A stretch of DNA of 64,000 bases from Bradyrhizobium sp. LLZ17 (GTDB lineage: Bacteria; Pseudomonadota; Alphaproteobacteria; Rhizobiales; Xanthobacteraceae): positions 5,146,001 through 5,210,000 of the forward strand of contig NZ_CP165734.1 in NCBI RefSeq assembly GCF_041200145.1. Direction: 5' to 3'. The notes under the pieces were generated by a model. The model searched no databases, was not told the DNA's origin, and saw only the letters and a program-made list of their open reading frames with translations. A program made the position numbers and the translations under genes. Position 1 is the first letter of the stretch. Each line of letters opens with the position of its first letter. Shown here in pieces: positions 48,795 through 58,484 of this stretch.

Positions 48795-50622
48795 ATGCGC
48801 AATTTGTTCAGGCTTTGCCCGCTTCTTCTCGCCGTCGCACTGATGTTCGGCGCCGCGCCCGCCTTTGCCGGAAAACGCGTCGCGCTGGTGCTGGCCAACT
48901 CGGCCTATCAGCACGCGCCCTCACTCACCAATCCCGTCAATGACGGGGCGGTGATGGCGAAAACGCTGAAGGATGCCGGCTTCGACGTCGTCGATTCCCG
49001 TCACGATTTATCCGCGCTCGAGACGCGGCGCGCGCTGAGGGACTTCGCCGATTCCACCCGCGATGCCGATATCGCCGTCGTCTATTACGCGGGCCATGGC
49101 ATCGAGGTCGAAGGCTCCAACTATCTGATCCCGGTCGATGCCAAGCTCGAGCGCGACACCGATGTCTATGATGAAGCACTCTCGCTCGACCGCGTTCTGG
49201 TCGCGGTCGAGCCGGCGAAGCAGCTTCGCCTGGTGATCCTGGATGCCTGTCGCGACAATCCGTTCGGCAGGACCATGAAGCGCACGCTTGCTTCGCGCGG
49301 CATCGGCCGCGGTCTCGCCCAAATCGAGCCGACCAGCTCCAACACGCTGATTGCCTATTCGGCCAAGGCCGGCTTTACCGCGCAGGACGGCGACGGCGCC
49401 AACAGCCCGTTCACGATCGCGCTGTCGAAGCATTTGACCACGCCCGGCCTCGACGTCCGCCGTGCCTTTGGCTTCGTGCGAGACGATGTGCTCAAATCCA
49501 CCGGCAACAAGCAGGAGCCGTTCGTCTATGGCTCGCTTGGCGGCGAAGACGTGCCGCTGGTGCCGGTCAAGGGCGTGGCCGCGGCGGCGGCGGCCCACGC
49601 CCGCGACGAATCCGCAGGCCGACACGCGCCGCGACTATGAGCTCGCGCTCCAGGTCGGCAACAAGCCGGCCTGGGAAGCCTTCCTGGCCCAGCATCCGGA
49701 TGGCTTCTACGCGAACCTCGCCAAATTGCAGCTCGACAAGATCCAGGCCGAGCAGGCGCATGCGGCCGCGATCGAGAGGGCGAAGCAGGCGGAGGCCGAG
49801 CGCGATCGTCTCGCTACCGTTGGCGCACAGAAGGACGCGCAGGCCAAAGCTGCGGCGGACGCCAAGGCGGCCGAGCAGGCCCAGCTTGCCGCGCAGAAGG
49901 CCAAGGAGCAGGCGCAGCAGCAGGCTGCCGCCGCCGAGCAGCAGCGCGTCAATCTCGCCGCCTCGGCGCCGAGCGCTACGCCCGCCAACACGGCAAGCCC
50001 CGCCGGGACCAATGTCGCCTCGCTGACGCCGGCCGCCACGCCGGCCGATCTCAGCCGATCGGTGCAGACCGAGCTCGGCCGCGTCGGCTGTTTCTCAGGT
50101 CAGGCTGACGGCAACTGGAATACGTCCTCGCAGCGGTCGCTGTCGCAGTTCAACCGCTATGCCGGCACCAAGCTCGACGTGAAGGTGGCGAGCACGGATG
50201 CGCTCGACACGGTCAAGTCCCGGCCGTCGCGCGTCTGTCCGCTGGTGTGCGATCACGGCTTCAAGGTCGATGGCGACAAATGCAGCAAGATCGTCTGCGG
50301 CGACGGCTATGTGCTGAATGACGACAATGCATGCGAGAAGCAGCGTGCCGCCAAACCGGCCAAGCCTGCATCCGCCAAGCCTGCGACCGCCAAGCGTGAC
50401 GACAGCGACGACCGTCCCGCACGGCAGCGTCCTCAGGCCGGTGGCGCGGCCGCGGGAACGGCGGGCGGCATGGCGGCCGCCGGCGCCGGTCGCGCCTCGG
50501 GCGGCGGTGGTCAGATTTTTTGCAACGATCTCATCTGCCGTCCGGTCAAGCCCGGCTGCCATCTCGTCTATCGCGGCGGCGGCGGCCCTCACAATGATGC
50601 CAACGCCGAGGTCTGCAACTGA
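48795..50622 (+). pseudogene. Caspase-family (p20, metacaspase-like) protein with coiled coil and Cys-rich C-terminus, frameshifted
   Basis: About 608 aa when repaired. A signal peptide (ends PAFAGKRV) is followed by a caspase p20 domain with the His101/Cys152 dyad (YYAGHG, LDACRDNP). The frame breaks near 49590-49595 at GCGGCGGCGGCGGCCC: removing one G restores AAAAPTPATNPQADTRRDYE. Then come an EAR/AAA-rich coiled coil (about 285-400), a peptidoglycan-binding-like helical segment (LSRSVQTELGRVGCFSGQADG) and a Cys-rich end (CPLVCDHGF, CSKIVC, ICRPVKPGC). Likely a secreted or periplasmic protease-like protein of unknown role. The downstream half alone could not be secreted. Confidence 0.82.
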
Positions 50623-50676
50623 AGAGGCGGCTTGCCGTGACATTGTCCTGGTGAAGCCGGGACAATCTCGTTGAGA

Positions 50677-51363
50677 TCATGTCGCGATGGCGCTCGCCGC
50701 GATGTTCACCGTTAGCGCCAGCAGCGCCGTGTTGTAGATGAAGGACACGATGCCGTGCGCGGTCGCGGTACGGCGGATGGTCTTGTCGGTGATGCCGACG
50801 TCGGAGACCTGCGCGGTCATGCCGATCACGAACGAGAAATAGACGAAGTCCCAATAATCGGCATGGTCTTCCTTGTCGCCGCTCGGGAACTGCAAGCCGC
50901 CCGGCGGGTGCCGGTAATAGTCATGGGCGTAATGCAGCGCGAAGATTGTGTGCACGGCGGCCCAGGACAGCGCGATGGTGGTGATGGCGATGGTCAGCTC
51001 CGCAGCGCCGCGATGGACACCGAGCTCCGAGACGATCGCGGCAATGCTGGCGAAGGCGCCGATCGCCGTCACCAGCAGGATCACGAAACGGCCATCGTCC
51101 TGCATCGCGGCCGCGCGGCGGATGTGCTGGTGGTCGTTGCACAGCATCATCGTGTAGACCAGCACGAGATAGACCGCGATCAGCGCATCCCAGCCGAACA
51201 GTAGCCGCGTCACCAGCCGGTGCGAGCCCGGCACGAGCAGGCAGACCAGAATGCCGGCAGCGAGGGAGATGAAGGTGCGCGGCCGCGCGTAGATCAGCCG
51301 CATCGGGCGCGACATCTGGCGGAAGCGGGCGAGGGCGGGGTCTTCTTTCTTGTCGCCCGCCAT
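50677..51363 (-). CDS. DUF1345 family membrane protein
   Basis: 228 aa with about five to six transmembrane helices; YAHDYYR and DYWDFVYFSFVIGMTAQVSDVGI are family hallmarks. Function unknown. It begins 7 bp after the polyprenyl synthase gene, so the two are co-transcribed. Confidence 0.85.
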   Translation of the reverse strand: MAGDKKEDPALARFRQMSRPMRLIYARPRTFISLAAGILVCLLVPGSHRLVTRLLFGWDALIAVYLVLVYTMMLCNDHQHIRRAAAMQDDGRFVILLVTAIGAFASIAAIVSELGVHRGAAELTIAITTIALSWAAVHTIFALHYAHDYYRHPPGGLQFPSGDKEDHADYWDFVYFSFVIGMTAQVSDVGITDKTIRRTATAHGIVSFIYNTALLALTVNIAASAIAT

Positions 51364-51370
51364 CGTGCGA

Positions 51371-52294
51371 TTAGTTCTTCCGCTCGGCGACGAAGCGCGC
51401 GGCGGCTTGCAGCACGGCTGCACGATCGCCGAAGATCGACACGGCGCTGTCGGCCCGCGCGAGCAGGTCGCGCACGCGCTGCCTGGCGCCCTCGATGCCG
51501 AGCTGGGTGACGAAGGTGGTCTTGCCCATCGCGGCGTCCTGGCCGGAGGGCTTGCCGAGCGCTTCCGCATCGCCCTCGACGTCGAGCAGATCGTCGGCGA
51601 TCTGGAAGGCCTCGCCGAGCGCGCGGCCGTAATCGTCGAGCGCCTGATATTCCTTTTGCGTTGCCTGGCCGAGGATTGCGCCGGCGATGCAGCCATAGCG
51701 CAGCAGCGCGCCGGTCTTCATCTGCTGAATACGGGCGACATCGATCGGTTCGTTGCCGCCAAAGCGACCTTCGCCCGCGAGATCGAGCATCTGGCCGCCG
51801 ACCATGCCGCCGATGCCGGCGCAACGCGCCAGCGCGCGCGTCAGGAGCAGCCGCACAGTAGCATCGCGATGGAGCTCGTCGCGGGTGATGATGTCGAAGG
51901 CGAGCGTCAGCAGGCCGTCGCCGGCGAGGATGGCGGTCGCATCATCGGTCTTCTTGTGCAGGGTGGGACGGCCGCGGCGCAGGTCGGAATTGTCCATCGC
52001 CGGCAGATCGTCATGGATCAACGAATAGCAGTGGATGCATTCGAGCGCGGCACCGGCCAGCAGCGCGGCCTCGCGGGGCACGCCGAACACGGCCGCGCTC
52101 TCGACCACGAGGAACGGCCGCAGCCGCTTGCCGCCGTTCAGGCTCGAATAGCGCATTGCGTCCATCAGCCGCTTGGGCCGTGCGATCTCATCGGGCAGAA
52201 TGTCGTCCGCTAGGAGTCGCCCGAGCAGGGCTTCGGTGTCATCGGCGGTCTTGTCCAGACGTTTGGCGAAATCGGACGGGGTCGTGCCGGTCAT
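51371..52294 (-). CDS. ispA: Polyprenyl synthetase (farnesyl/geranylgeranyl diphosphate synthase)
   Basis: 307 aa. First Asp-rich motif DDLPAMD and second ADDLLD (with [11 protein letters not shown]) bind Mg-diphosphate. GGKRLRP near residue 65 binds IPP. Builds C15 (possibly C20) isoprenyl diphosphate in the cytoplasm. Its closeness to ispG (window 40 kb) is coincidental. The short form DDLPAMD with Ala fits IspA; chain length should be measured. Confidence 0.9.
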   Translation of the reverse strand: MTGTTPSDFAKRLDKTADDTEALLGRLLADDILPDEIARPKRLMDAMRYSSLNGGKRLRPFLVVESAAVFGVPREAALLAGAALECIHCYSLIHDDLPAMDNSDLRRGRPTLHKKTDDATAILAGDGLLTLAFDIITRDELHRDATVRLLLTRALARCAGIGGMVGGQMLDLAGEGRFGGNEPIDVARIQQMKTGALLRYGCIAGAILGQATQKEYQALDDYGRALGEAFQIADDLLDVEGDAEALGKPSGQDAAMGKTTFVTQLGIEGARQRVRDLLARADSAVSIFGDRAAVLQAAARFVAERKN

Positions 52295-52455
52295 CAAGAA
52301 AGGCTCCAGAACCAAAATTCGGCGGGACAATCCTTTATGCGCCCGCCCCAGTCAATCGTTTGGAAGGCCTAAAAAGCGCTGGAAAAGGCCAGAATTATCA
52401 CAGACTTAATGGCCAAGCTCGTGGCCGCGTTTCATTTTGCGCCGGAAAGGTCGAT

Positions 52456-53136
52456 TTGCGCATCGTCAAAATCCTGCTGCTGATGCTCGCGGTCGCAGTC
52501 CTGGCGCCGTATGTGATCGCGCCGTTCTACCGCACGGGTCACCCGGTTTCGACGCTGATGGCCTGGCGCAGCCTGCGCGGTGCACCGATGCAGCGGGAAT
52601 GGATCGATCTCGCGGCGATGTCGCCCTATTTGCCGCGCGCGGTGGTGGCGGCCGAGGACGCTCATTTCTGCAAGCATCACGGCATCGACTGGGGCGCGCT
52701 GCGCGAGGCGATCGACGACGCGCAGGAGGACGGAACGCCGTTCCGCGGCGCCTCCACGATCACCCAGCAGGTCGCGAAAAACCTGTTCCTCTGGCAGGGG
52801 CGAGATTTCGTCCGCAAGGTGCTGGAATTCCCCCTGGCGCTGTGGCTCGATCTTGTGCTGCCCAAGCAGCGAATCCTCGAGATCTACCTCAACATCGCCG
52901 AGCTTGGCCCGCAGGGCCAGTTTGGGGTGGAAGCGGGCAGCGCCTATGCCTTCGGCAAATCGGCCGCAAACCTCTCTCCCCGGGAGGCGGCCCTTTTGGC
53001 CTCAATCCTGCCGAATCCGGTCAAACGGAGCGCCAGGGCTCCCGGGCCGGGCGTGCGGCGGCTGGCCGGGACCTACGTGGCAAGGGCGCAGGCCAGCTGG
53101 CTTTCGACCTGCTGGCGGGAAAATCGCGGGTTTTGA
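52456..53136 (+). CDS. mtgA: Monofunctional peptidoglycan transglycosylase
   Basis: 226 aa with TTG start; GGAAAGG lies five bases upstream. An N-terminal transmembrane anchor ([19 protein letters not shown]) precedes a GT51 domain ([46 protein letters not shown]). Polymerises lipid II glycan strands without a transpeptidase domain. Divergent from ispA. A frame open upstream to 52156 overlaps ispA and is rejected. Confidence 0.92.
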   Translation: MRIVKILLLMLAVAVLAPYVIAPFYRTGHPVSTLMAWRSLRGAPMQREWIDLAAMSPYLPRAVVAAEDAHFCKHHGIDWGALREAIDDAQEDGTPFRGASTITQQVAKNLFLWQGRDFVRKVLEFPLALWLDLVLPKQRILEIYLNIAELGPQGQFGVEAGSAYAFGKSAANLSPREAALLASILPNPVKRSARAPGPGVRRLAGTYVARAQASWLSTCWRENRGF

Positions 53137-53293
53137 GCCCCTTTTCGGGCGTATTTTCCGGTCCAGAACCCTAGCTTTACGGCCAGCCTTCCTCTATAAG
53201 CCCGGCCTTGATCGGCATTTCGCTCGCCCCGTTGGGTGCTGAGCCGTCCCGCGGACGATGCCCGGACAACACCAATCCCTAGAGGATATTGAA

Positions 53294-53476
53294 ATGGCCG
53301 TTCCGAGAAGAAAAACCTCGCCGTCGCGTCGTGGCATGCGCCGCTCGGCAGACGCCATCAAGAAGCCGACCTATGTCGAGGACAAGGACTCTGGCGAGCT
53401 CCGTCGTCCGCATCATCTCGACCTCAAGACCGGCATGTACAAGGGCCGTCAGGTCCTGAAGAAGAAAGAGTCCTGA
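53294..53476 (+). CDS. rpmF: 50S ribosomal protein L32
   Basis: 60 aa. [20 protein letters not shown] is the invariant L32 N-terminus; [12 protein letters not shown] is near the end. AGAGGATATT precedes the ATG at 53294. Unlike some L32 proteins it lacks zinc cysteines (none visible), the form common in rhizobia. Followed by a terminator-like hairpin. Confidence 0.97.
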   Translation: MAVPRRKTSPSRRGMRRSADAIKKPTYVEDKDSGELRRPHHLDLKTGMYKGRQVLKKKES

Positions 53477-53503
53477 GACAGGGCTCTTTCCAGGATGGCT
53501 TCC

Positions 53504-53538
53504 TCAGGCAGGCTTATCCTCGATCAGGACCTGCCTGA
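53504..53538 (+). terminator. Terminator-like hairpin after rpmF
   Basis: TCAGGCAGG (53504-53512) pairs with CCTGCCTGA (53530-53538) around a 17-nt loop, followed by TTTC. Confidence 0.55.
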
Positions 53539-53639
53539 TTTCGGCCAATCCATGAGATATGACGGTGACGACGGCGGAGCGGGTGCTACGCCGTCGCATT
53601 GTCCTGCCCGGACATCTTGATCGAGAAGGCACATCGCCG

Positions 53640-54278
53640 ATGGTCGGTTTCCCGCTGCTTCTGATCCCGCTCGCGGTCTACAACATCATCGCCTTCCTGA
53701 TGCCCAGCGTGTCCTTCTCGGATGTGCTGTTCAAGGTACCGATGATCACAGGCGAGACATGGCCGGTGACGCTCGCCGATCTGCTGCTTGCGCTGGGCGT
53801 GGTATTGCTGCTGCTCGAAGTGGTCAAAGGCGCGCGGCCCGGCGCGAAATTCCTGATGGATCACTTGCTGTCGCTGATCGTGTTCGGCGCGGCCGCCGCC
53901 GAATTCGTGATGTGGCCCAAATTCGGCAACTCCACCTATTTCCTGCTGGTGCTGCTTGCGATGGCCGATTTCCTCGGCGGAATAGCCCAGCGCGCCCGCC
54001 GCCGCATCGCCTACGTCGCCGCTGAGACTGTGCCGGTGCCGCGCAAGGCGAAGCGCCAGCCCGAGGCGCCCGCGGAAGATACGATGTTCGAACCGAAGCT
54101 CGACCCTGCCTCGGTGCCGCCTGCACCCGCGTCCTCAGCGAAATCGGTCGCCGAATCCGTGTTGATGGATCACCCCGCGCCGAAGCCTGTCCAAGGCGTC
54201 GCGCCGTCGCCGGAAATTCCCTCGCCGCATCTGCAGCCGGGCGACGACACGCCGTCCTCCCCTGAACCGCCCCGCTAG
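53640..54278 (+). CDS. Predicted membrane protein with Pro-rich tail
   Basis: 212 aa with four hydrophobic helices in the first ~125 residues (FPLLLIPLAVYNIIAFLM, LLLALGVVLLLLEVV and two more), then a Pro/Ala/Ser-rich disordered cytoplasmic tail. No recognised domain. An ATG at 53559 is in frame and would add 27 residues with a basic segment; neither start has a strong ribosome site. It ends seven bases from a convergent small gene. Confidence 0.7.
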   Translation: MVGFPLLLIPLAVYNIIAFLMPSVSFSDVLFKVPMITGETWPVTLADLLLALGVVLLLLEVVKGARPGAKFLMDHLLSLIVFGAAAAEFVMWPKFGNSTYFLLVLLAMADFLGGIAQRARRRIAYVAAETVPVPRKAKRQPEAPAEDTMFEPKLDPASVPPAPASSAKSVAESVLMDHPAPKPVQGVAPSPEIPSPHLQPGDDTPSSPEPPR

Positions 54279-54285
54279 TTCAGCT

Positions 54286-54558
54286 TCAAGCCACCTGCCG
54301 GGTACGCGCCGCGACGCTCGACAGCGGGCGCTTGGCGCCATAGGCCATCTGTGCATCTTGGGAAGAAGCGCGGCGCAGCCGGCCGGCCTGGGGCAGGTGT
54401 TCGGCATTGGCGATCAGCTGGGTGACGAAGCTCGGATCTGGGCGCGACAGCGCGGCCTTGCGGACCCACTGCAAGGTCCGCATCAGCGGCACCAGTGCCG
54501 TGCCTGTGCCGCTTTCGGAATTGTCCGTTCGATCAGTACTCAACATCGCCATCACCAT
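54286..54558 (-). CDS. Small conserved hypothetical protein
   Basis: 90 aa, no transmembrane segment, no known motif. The text TALVPLMRTLQWVRKAALS and SFVTQLIANAEHLPQ recalls a family of small proteins I have seen in Bradyrhizobium; this is a memory-based resemblance, not a search. Three nested ATGs (54558, 54552, 54546) make the exact start uncertain. Arg-rich C-terminus. Confidence 0.6.
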   Translation of the reverse strand: MVMAMLSTDRTDNSESGTGTALVPLMRTLQWVRKAALSRPDPSFVTQLIANAEHLPQAGRLRRASSQDAQMAYGAKRPLSSVAARTRQVA

Positions 54559-54768
54559 TGATCCGGCGGAGCCTGTCGCGTTTCGGGACGGTGGCGCCGG
54601 TGCGTGTCATGTACTCGCAAGGCCTATGCCGGCGGGCCCGGTTTGGTTCCCCGGCCGCCTGTGAACGTGGTTTCCAAATTGTTTATGAACTTTGCCTAGG
54701 GTCAAGGGCTAAACTGGCTCTATCCTGTGCCGGCTCAGGACTCCCCGCTGTCCCGAAACGAGGCGATT

Positions 54769-56463
54769 TTGACCCCCGCATTGCCGCAAGCCTCCGAAAT
54801 CCTGGCCGCCCTCGGCCAAGCCGTGTTCGTCTGGGATATCGCCAGCGACGCCATCGTCTGGGGCGAGCAGGCCGGAGCCGTCTTCCCGGGCATCCCCACT
54901 GAGCGGCTTGCGACCGGCGCCGAATTCGCCAAGCTGATCGAGCCCGTGCAGTCGCTGCGGACCGCCGCGTTGGCGCAGACCTCCGCCGTGCACGGCGCCG
55001 ACGGCACGCCCTACCGGGTCGAGTACGGCGTCCGCATGAGCGCGTCCAATCCCGTGGTCTGGGTCGAGGAGACCGGCCGCTGGTTCGCTGGCGCCGACGG
55101 CCGCCCGGTGCGCGCGATCGGCTCGGTCCGCATCAACAACGAGCGCCATGCGCGGGACGAGGAGCTTTCCAAGCTCGCCCGGCTCGATCCCCTGACCGGC
55201 GAGCTCAACCGCTCCCATCTGATCGCGGCCTTGGCCGAAGCGATCGAGGAGACGACCCGCTTCCGCTCGACCGCGGCGTTCATGCTGGTCGGTATCGACC
55301 ATCTCGCTCGCGTCAACGACGCGTTCGGCTTCGACGTCGCGGATGCCGTGATCCTCGACGTTGCCAAACGCATCCGCACACGCCTGCGCGGCGGCGACGT
55401 GCTGGGGCGCTTCTCCGGCAACAAGTTCGGCCTGATCCTGAAGAACTGCACCGTCGACGACATGAATATCGCGGCCGAGCGCTTCCTCGCCGGCATTCGC
55501 GACGAGGTGGTGCCGACCAAGTCCGGCCCGGTCTCCATCACCGTCTCGATTGGCGCCGTCAGCCTGCCGCGATATGCCCGCAGCACCGACGAGGCGATCA
55601 ACCGTGCCCATGAGACGCTTGATGCCGCCAAGCGCCGGCGCGCCGGCTCGTTCGCCGCATGGCGTCCGGATGCCGCACGCGACGCGCAGCGCCGCGTCAA
55701 CATTCGTGTCACCGACGAGATCGTCACCGCTCTGAACGAGCGCCGCATCAAGCTCGCCTATGAGCCGGTGGTGTCGGCTACTTCGCGCGAGCGCGCGTTC
55801 CACGAATGCCTGGTGCGGATGGACCAGGGCAATGGCCAGGTGCTGCTCGCGCCCGACATCGTGCCAGTGGCCGAACGGCTCGGCCTCATTCGCCTGGTCG
55901 ATCATCGCGTGCTCGAGCTCGTGGTCGCCGAGCTTGCGGCTGCGCCCGACATCCGCCTCAGCCTCAATATCTCGCCGGACACGACCATGGATCCGGACTG
56001 GTGGGCGGGAATCGAATCGCTGATGCGCGCGCATCCGGGTGTCGCCGAGCGGCTCATCGTCGAGATCACCGAGACCGTCGCGATCCAGGATATCGACGAT
56101 GTCCGCGGTTTCGTCACGCGGTTGAAGAATTTCGGCAGTCGCATCGCCATCGATGATTTCGGTGCCGGCTACACCTCGTTCCGGAATCTGCGCAAGCTCG
56201 GCGTCGACCTGGTGAAGATCGATGGCGCCTTCGTGCAGAACATCACGCGTTCGGCCGACGATCGCGCCTTCGTGCAGACCCTGATCGATCTCGCGCGCCG
56301 GCTCGAGATCAAGACGGTTGCCGAATGGGTCCAGGACGAGGAAGCGGCCGGCATGCTGCGCGACTGGGGCTGCGACTACATCCAGGGCCGCCTGATCGGG
56401 CTTGCGTCCGCCGAGCGCCCGTGGAGCGCGCCACCGGACACGGTGCTGCCTGCGGCGGGGTAG
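54769..56463 (+). CDS. PAS-like/GGDEF/EAL cyclic-di-GMP protein with degenerate GGDEF
   Basis: 564 aa from TTG 54769 (GAGG six bases upstream); a GTG at 54727 would give 578 aa without a ribosome site. A PAS-like N-terminus (~1-130) is followed by a GGDEF domain whose signature is SGNKF, so cyclase activity is unlikely. The EAL domain reads ECLVRM at the start, keeps the Asn of SLNIS, the Glu of EITET, the DDFGAG loop, the Lys of VKIDG and the Gln of YIQGR. It is therefore probably a c-di-GMP phosphodiesterase, possibly with a regulatory, non-cyclising GGDEF domain. Cytoplasmic, no membrane segment. Confidence 0.88.
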   Translation: MTPALPQASEILAALGQAVFVWDIASDAIVWGEQAGAVFPGIPTERLATGAEFAKLIEPVQSLRTAALAQTSAVHGADGTPYRVEYGVRMSASNPVVWVEETGRWFAGADGRPVRAIGSVRINNERHARDEELSKLARLDPLTGELNRSHLIAALAEAIEETTRFRSTAAFMLVGIDHLARVNDAFGFDVADAVILDVAKRIRTRLRGGDVLGRFSGNKFGLILKNCTVDDMNIAAERFLAGIRDEVVPTKSGPVSITVSIGAVSLPRYARSTDEAINRAHETLDAAKRRRAGSFAAWRPDAARDAQRRVNIRVTDEIVTALNERRIKLAYEPVVSATSRERAFHECLVRMDQGNGQVLLAPDIVPVAERLGLIRLVDHRVLELVVAELAAAPDIRLSLNISPDTTMDPDWWAGIESLMRAHPGVAERLIVEITETVAIQDIDDVRGFVTRLKNFGSRIAIDDFGAGYTSFRNLRKLGVDLVKIDGAFVQNITRSADDRAFVQTLIDLARRLEIKTVAEWVQDEEAAGMLRDWGCDYIQGRLIGLASAERPWSAPPDTVLPAAG

Positions 56464-56510
56464 GGCAAACTCAACCGCAACATAGTCCGGACGCCGACTC
56501 GCGGTCTGAC

Positions 56511-57386
56511 CTACGGTCCGTACAGCACCAGCTCCGTATCCGTGAGGTCGGCCAGCCGTGGGCGGTGCGGGCCCTTGAAATATTTGCGGCCGCGGCGCTC
56601 GGTATGAAAGCCGACGAGGCCGGAGATTGGTTCGTTGGAATCGACGAGCACCGAGATCTTGCCGAGCCGCAGCAGCAGGCGGCCGATGCGGCCGGCGCAG
56701 GCGGCGTATTCCGCTGTGCTGCGGCAATAGATCAATTGCATCACCGGCGGCGCGATGAAGCCGCGGCGGATGCGCACCGCTTGCAGGATGAAGGGGTAGG
56801 TGCCCTTCGGCGTGCGGCAGACGAGACTCAGGCAGTTGTAGCGCGCATGCCGCGTCAATAGCTCGGTCTCGGCTTCGGAGAGGCCCTCGATCTGCTTGCT
56901 GTGCTGCGAGATGACCTCGATCTTGCTCCAGCGCGGTGCGCGCGACAGCGCCGGCACCGAGACGAACAGCCCGCGGCAATAGGCACGAAAGCCCTGCATC
57001 TCGATGATCGGCCAGGTCCATACCGCCGGGCTGATGTTGAGATAGGTTACGTGCTTGTGGCGCTGCGCGATCTTGGTCAGCAGCGGCGCATAGTTGCGGT
57101 AAGCCGGATCGACATACCAGCTCGACAAATTGCACTGGATGGCGGTCTCTTCGCCGTCCTGCCGCGTCGAGTAGATCAGCAGCAGCACGCCGACCGGCGT
57201 GCCGTCATTGTCGAGCATGTAGCCGAAGCGCGGATAGCCCTCGGGCACCGGCCGAAAGGCTTGCCGGCGCAGGCCCTGGATCCAGTAATTGCGCGAGCGG
57301 CCGACGAAGCCGCGCGTCAGCAAGTCCGCGATGGCTTCCACATCGGACTCGGTGATCTCGCGGCATCGGACTTTTGTGTGGATCAC
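56511..57386 (-). CDS. GNAT-like acyltransferase of the carrier-protein cassette
   Basis: 291 aa, starting with GTG. The N-terminal half shows the GNAT-type pattern (REITESDVEAIADLLTRGF at the start; GVLLLIYS strand; WYVDPAYRNYAPLL, the region that would bind the acyl-thioester). The C-terminal half (about 180-291) is less clear and may be a second half-domain. It lies 36 bp downstream of the amino acid:[carrier protein] ligase on the same strand and so likely works on the loaded carrier protein, transferring the aminoacyl group to an acceptor. Family resemblance is moderate; the acceptor is unknown. Confidence 0.68.
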   Translation of the reverse strand: MIHTKVRCREITESDVEAIADLLTRGFVGRSRNYWIQGLRRQAFRPVPEGYPRFGYMLDNDGTPVGVLLLIYSTRQDGEETAIQCNLSSWYVDPAYRNYAPLLTKIAQRHKHVTYLNISPAVWTWPIIEMQGFRAYCRGLFVSVPALSRAPRWSKIEVISQHSKQIEGLSEAETELLTRHARYNCLSLVCRTPKGTYPFILQAVRIRRGFIAPPVMQLIYCRSTAEYAACAGRIGRLLLRLGKISVLVDSNEPISGLVGFHTERRGRKYFKGPHRPRLADLTDTELVLYGP

Positions 57387-57422
57387 GCTCGTCTTGCCCG
57401 TGGAAATGATCGGCCCCTTGCC

Positions 57423-58403
57423 TTAGCGCCAGCCTTCGACGTGAGCATCGGCCGGAGCTAGCGGCTGCATGCCCAGAAGGTCCCGCACCTTGACGGGCCA
57501 GGCGGAAAGATCAGTGCCGTGGGTGTGGAACATTGCGACAGCCAAGCGATCCATGCCGAACGCGACGCAGCCGGTGTGCGCGGGCTCGCCATTGGCGTCC
57601 TTGATACCCCAGGTCGTGCCGAAATGTTCGCGATGATAGTTGAAGCTCATGCAGGCGGTCGGCTGCTCTTCCGAGCGCAGCGGGATCAGGAGCTCGAACT
57701 TGAGCTGCTGCTGCTTCTGGCTCACCGCCTTCATCTGGCCGACGCGCCCGAAGAAGGGATCGCTGGCATAATCGACGCGGAAGCTCAGGCCGAGATCGGT
57801 CGCGATCGCCTGCGCACGCACCATCCAGCGCTCGCGAAAATCCGCGACGTCGTCGGGGGTGCCGATGCAGACATATTCGCGCATCCGGAACGATTGCAGC
57901 CGGTCGAGATGCTTTGACGGCTCGCGGCGGAAGCAGTCGGCGGCGACGTCGAAGCGCAAGCCGCCCTTGGGCAGCGGGCCGCGGCTCGCCGCGATCGGGT
58001 AGACGGGATAGCAGGCGGCCGGCGACAGCACGAGATCGGCGGGCGACAGCGAACTGGTCCAGTCGCCGCCGGCATCGAAGCGGCTCACCGCGGCGTTGAT
58101 GTCGCGCTCGGTGCCGTGCAGGCCGCAGACGCAGCCGAGCAGGTTCGGGAAGCTCTTGAGGTAACCGGACTTCTCGAGCTGGGAGCGGCTCATCACCGGC
58201 GGGAAGCGCATCACCTCGGTGCCGGCCTCGCGATTGCGCGTGATCAGCTCGGCGAGCTGCTCGACGATGCCCTCATAGAGCGCGGTGCGCGCATAGACGC
58301 CGTCCGATCCCATGGGATGAAACAGCGCACCGGCGAGATGATCGAGCGGATCGGCGGCCTGCGGCGCGGTCTCAGGCGAGTTGGGGAGAACAGCAATGTT
58401 CAT
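57423..58403 (-). CDS. Amino acid:[carrier protein] ligase (seryl-tRNA synthetase homologue)
   Basis: 326 aa. It looks like a class II aminoacyl-tRNA synthetase core without the N-terminal tRNA-binding arm. Motif 2 is visible (CFRREPSKHLDRLQSFRMRE) and motif 3 (AFGMDRLAVAMF). Cys131, Glu176 and Cys279 sit where the zinc ligands of the B. japonicum homologue (Bll0957) lie, as I recall from the literature. That enzyme activates glycine (or alanine in a paralogue) with ATP and loads it onto the phosphopantetheine of a small carrier protein. It starts with AGGAAG before ATG 58403. The neighbouring acyltransferase, flavoprotein and carrier protein complete the cassette. Confidence 0.92.
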   Translation of the reverse strand: MNIAVLPNSPETAPQAADPLDHLAGALFHPMGSDGVYARTALYEGIVEQLAELITRNREAGTEVMRFPPVMSRSQLEKSGYLKSFPNLLGCVCGLHGTERDINAAVSRFDAGGDWTSSLSPADLVLSPAACYPVYPIAASRGPLPKGGLRFDVAADCFRREPSKHLDRLQSFRMREYVCIGTPDDVADFRERWMVRAQAIATDLGLSFRVDYASDPFFGRVGQMKAVSQKQQQLKFELLIPLRSEEQPTACMSFNYHREHFGTTWGIKDANGEPAHTGCVAFGMDRLAVAMFHTHGTDLSAWPVKVRDLLGMQPLAPADAHVEGWR

Positions 58404-58484
58404 GTTCGACTTCCTGCTATCTGAAATTGTTCTTGTTGGTCCCCAAGGTTCTCAGTCTTGAAGGCACGTCAGTCCCGAGGCTTG

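Noticed and set aside
49581..49595. Programmed frameshift or phase variation in the caspase-like gene
   Set aside because: The tract is a run of GCG triplets; gain or loss of triplets keeps the frame, and three other unrelated genes show similar single-base breaks, so an error is likelier.
53137..53293. Possible small gene between mtgA and rpmF
   Set aside because: No start codon with ribosome site and no coding pattern; probably the rpmF promoter and leader.
54709..57135. Very long open frame on the minus strand (808 codons)
   Set aside because: It is a shadow of the GGDEF/EAL gene on the other strand in GC-rich DNA; its Arg/Asp/Gly-rich text has no domain signature.
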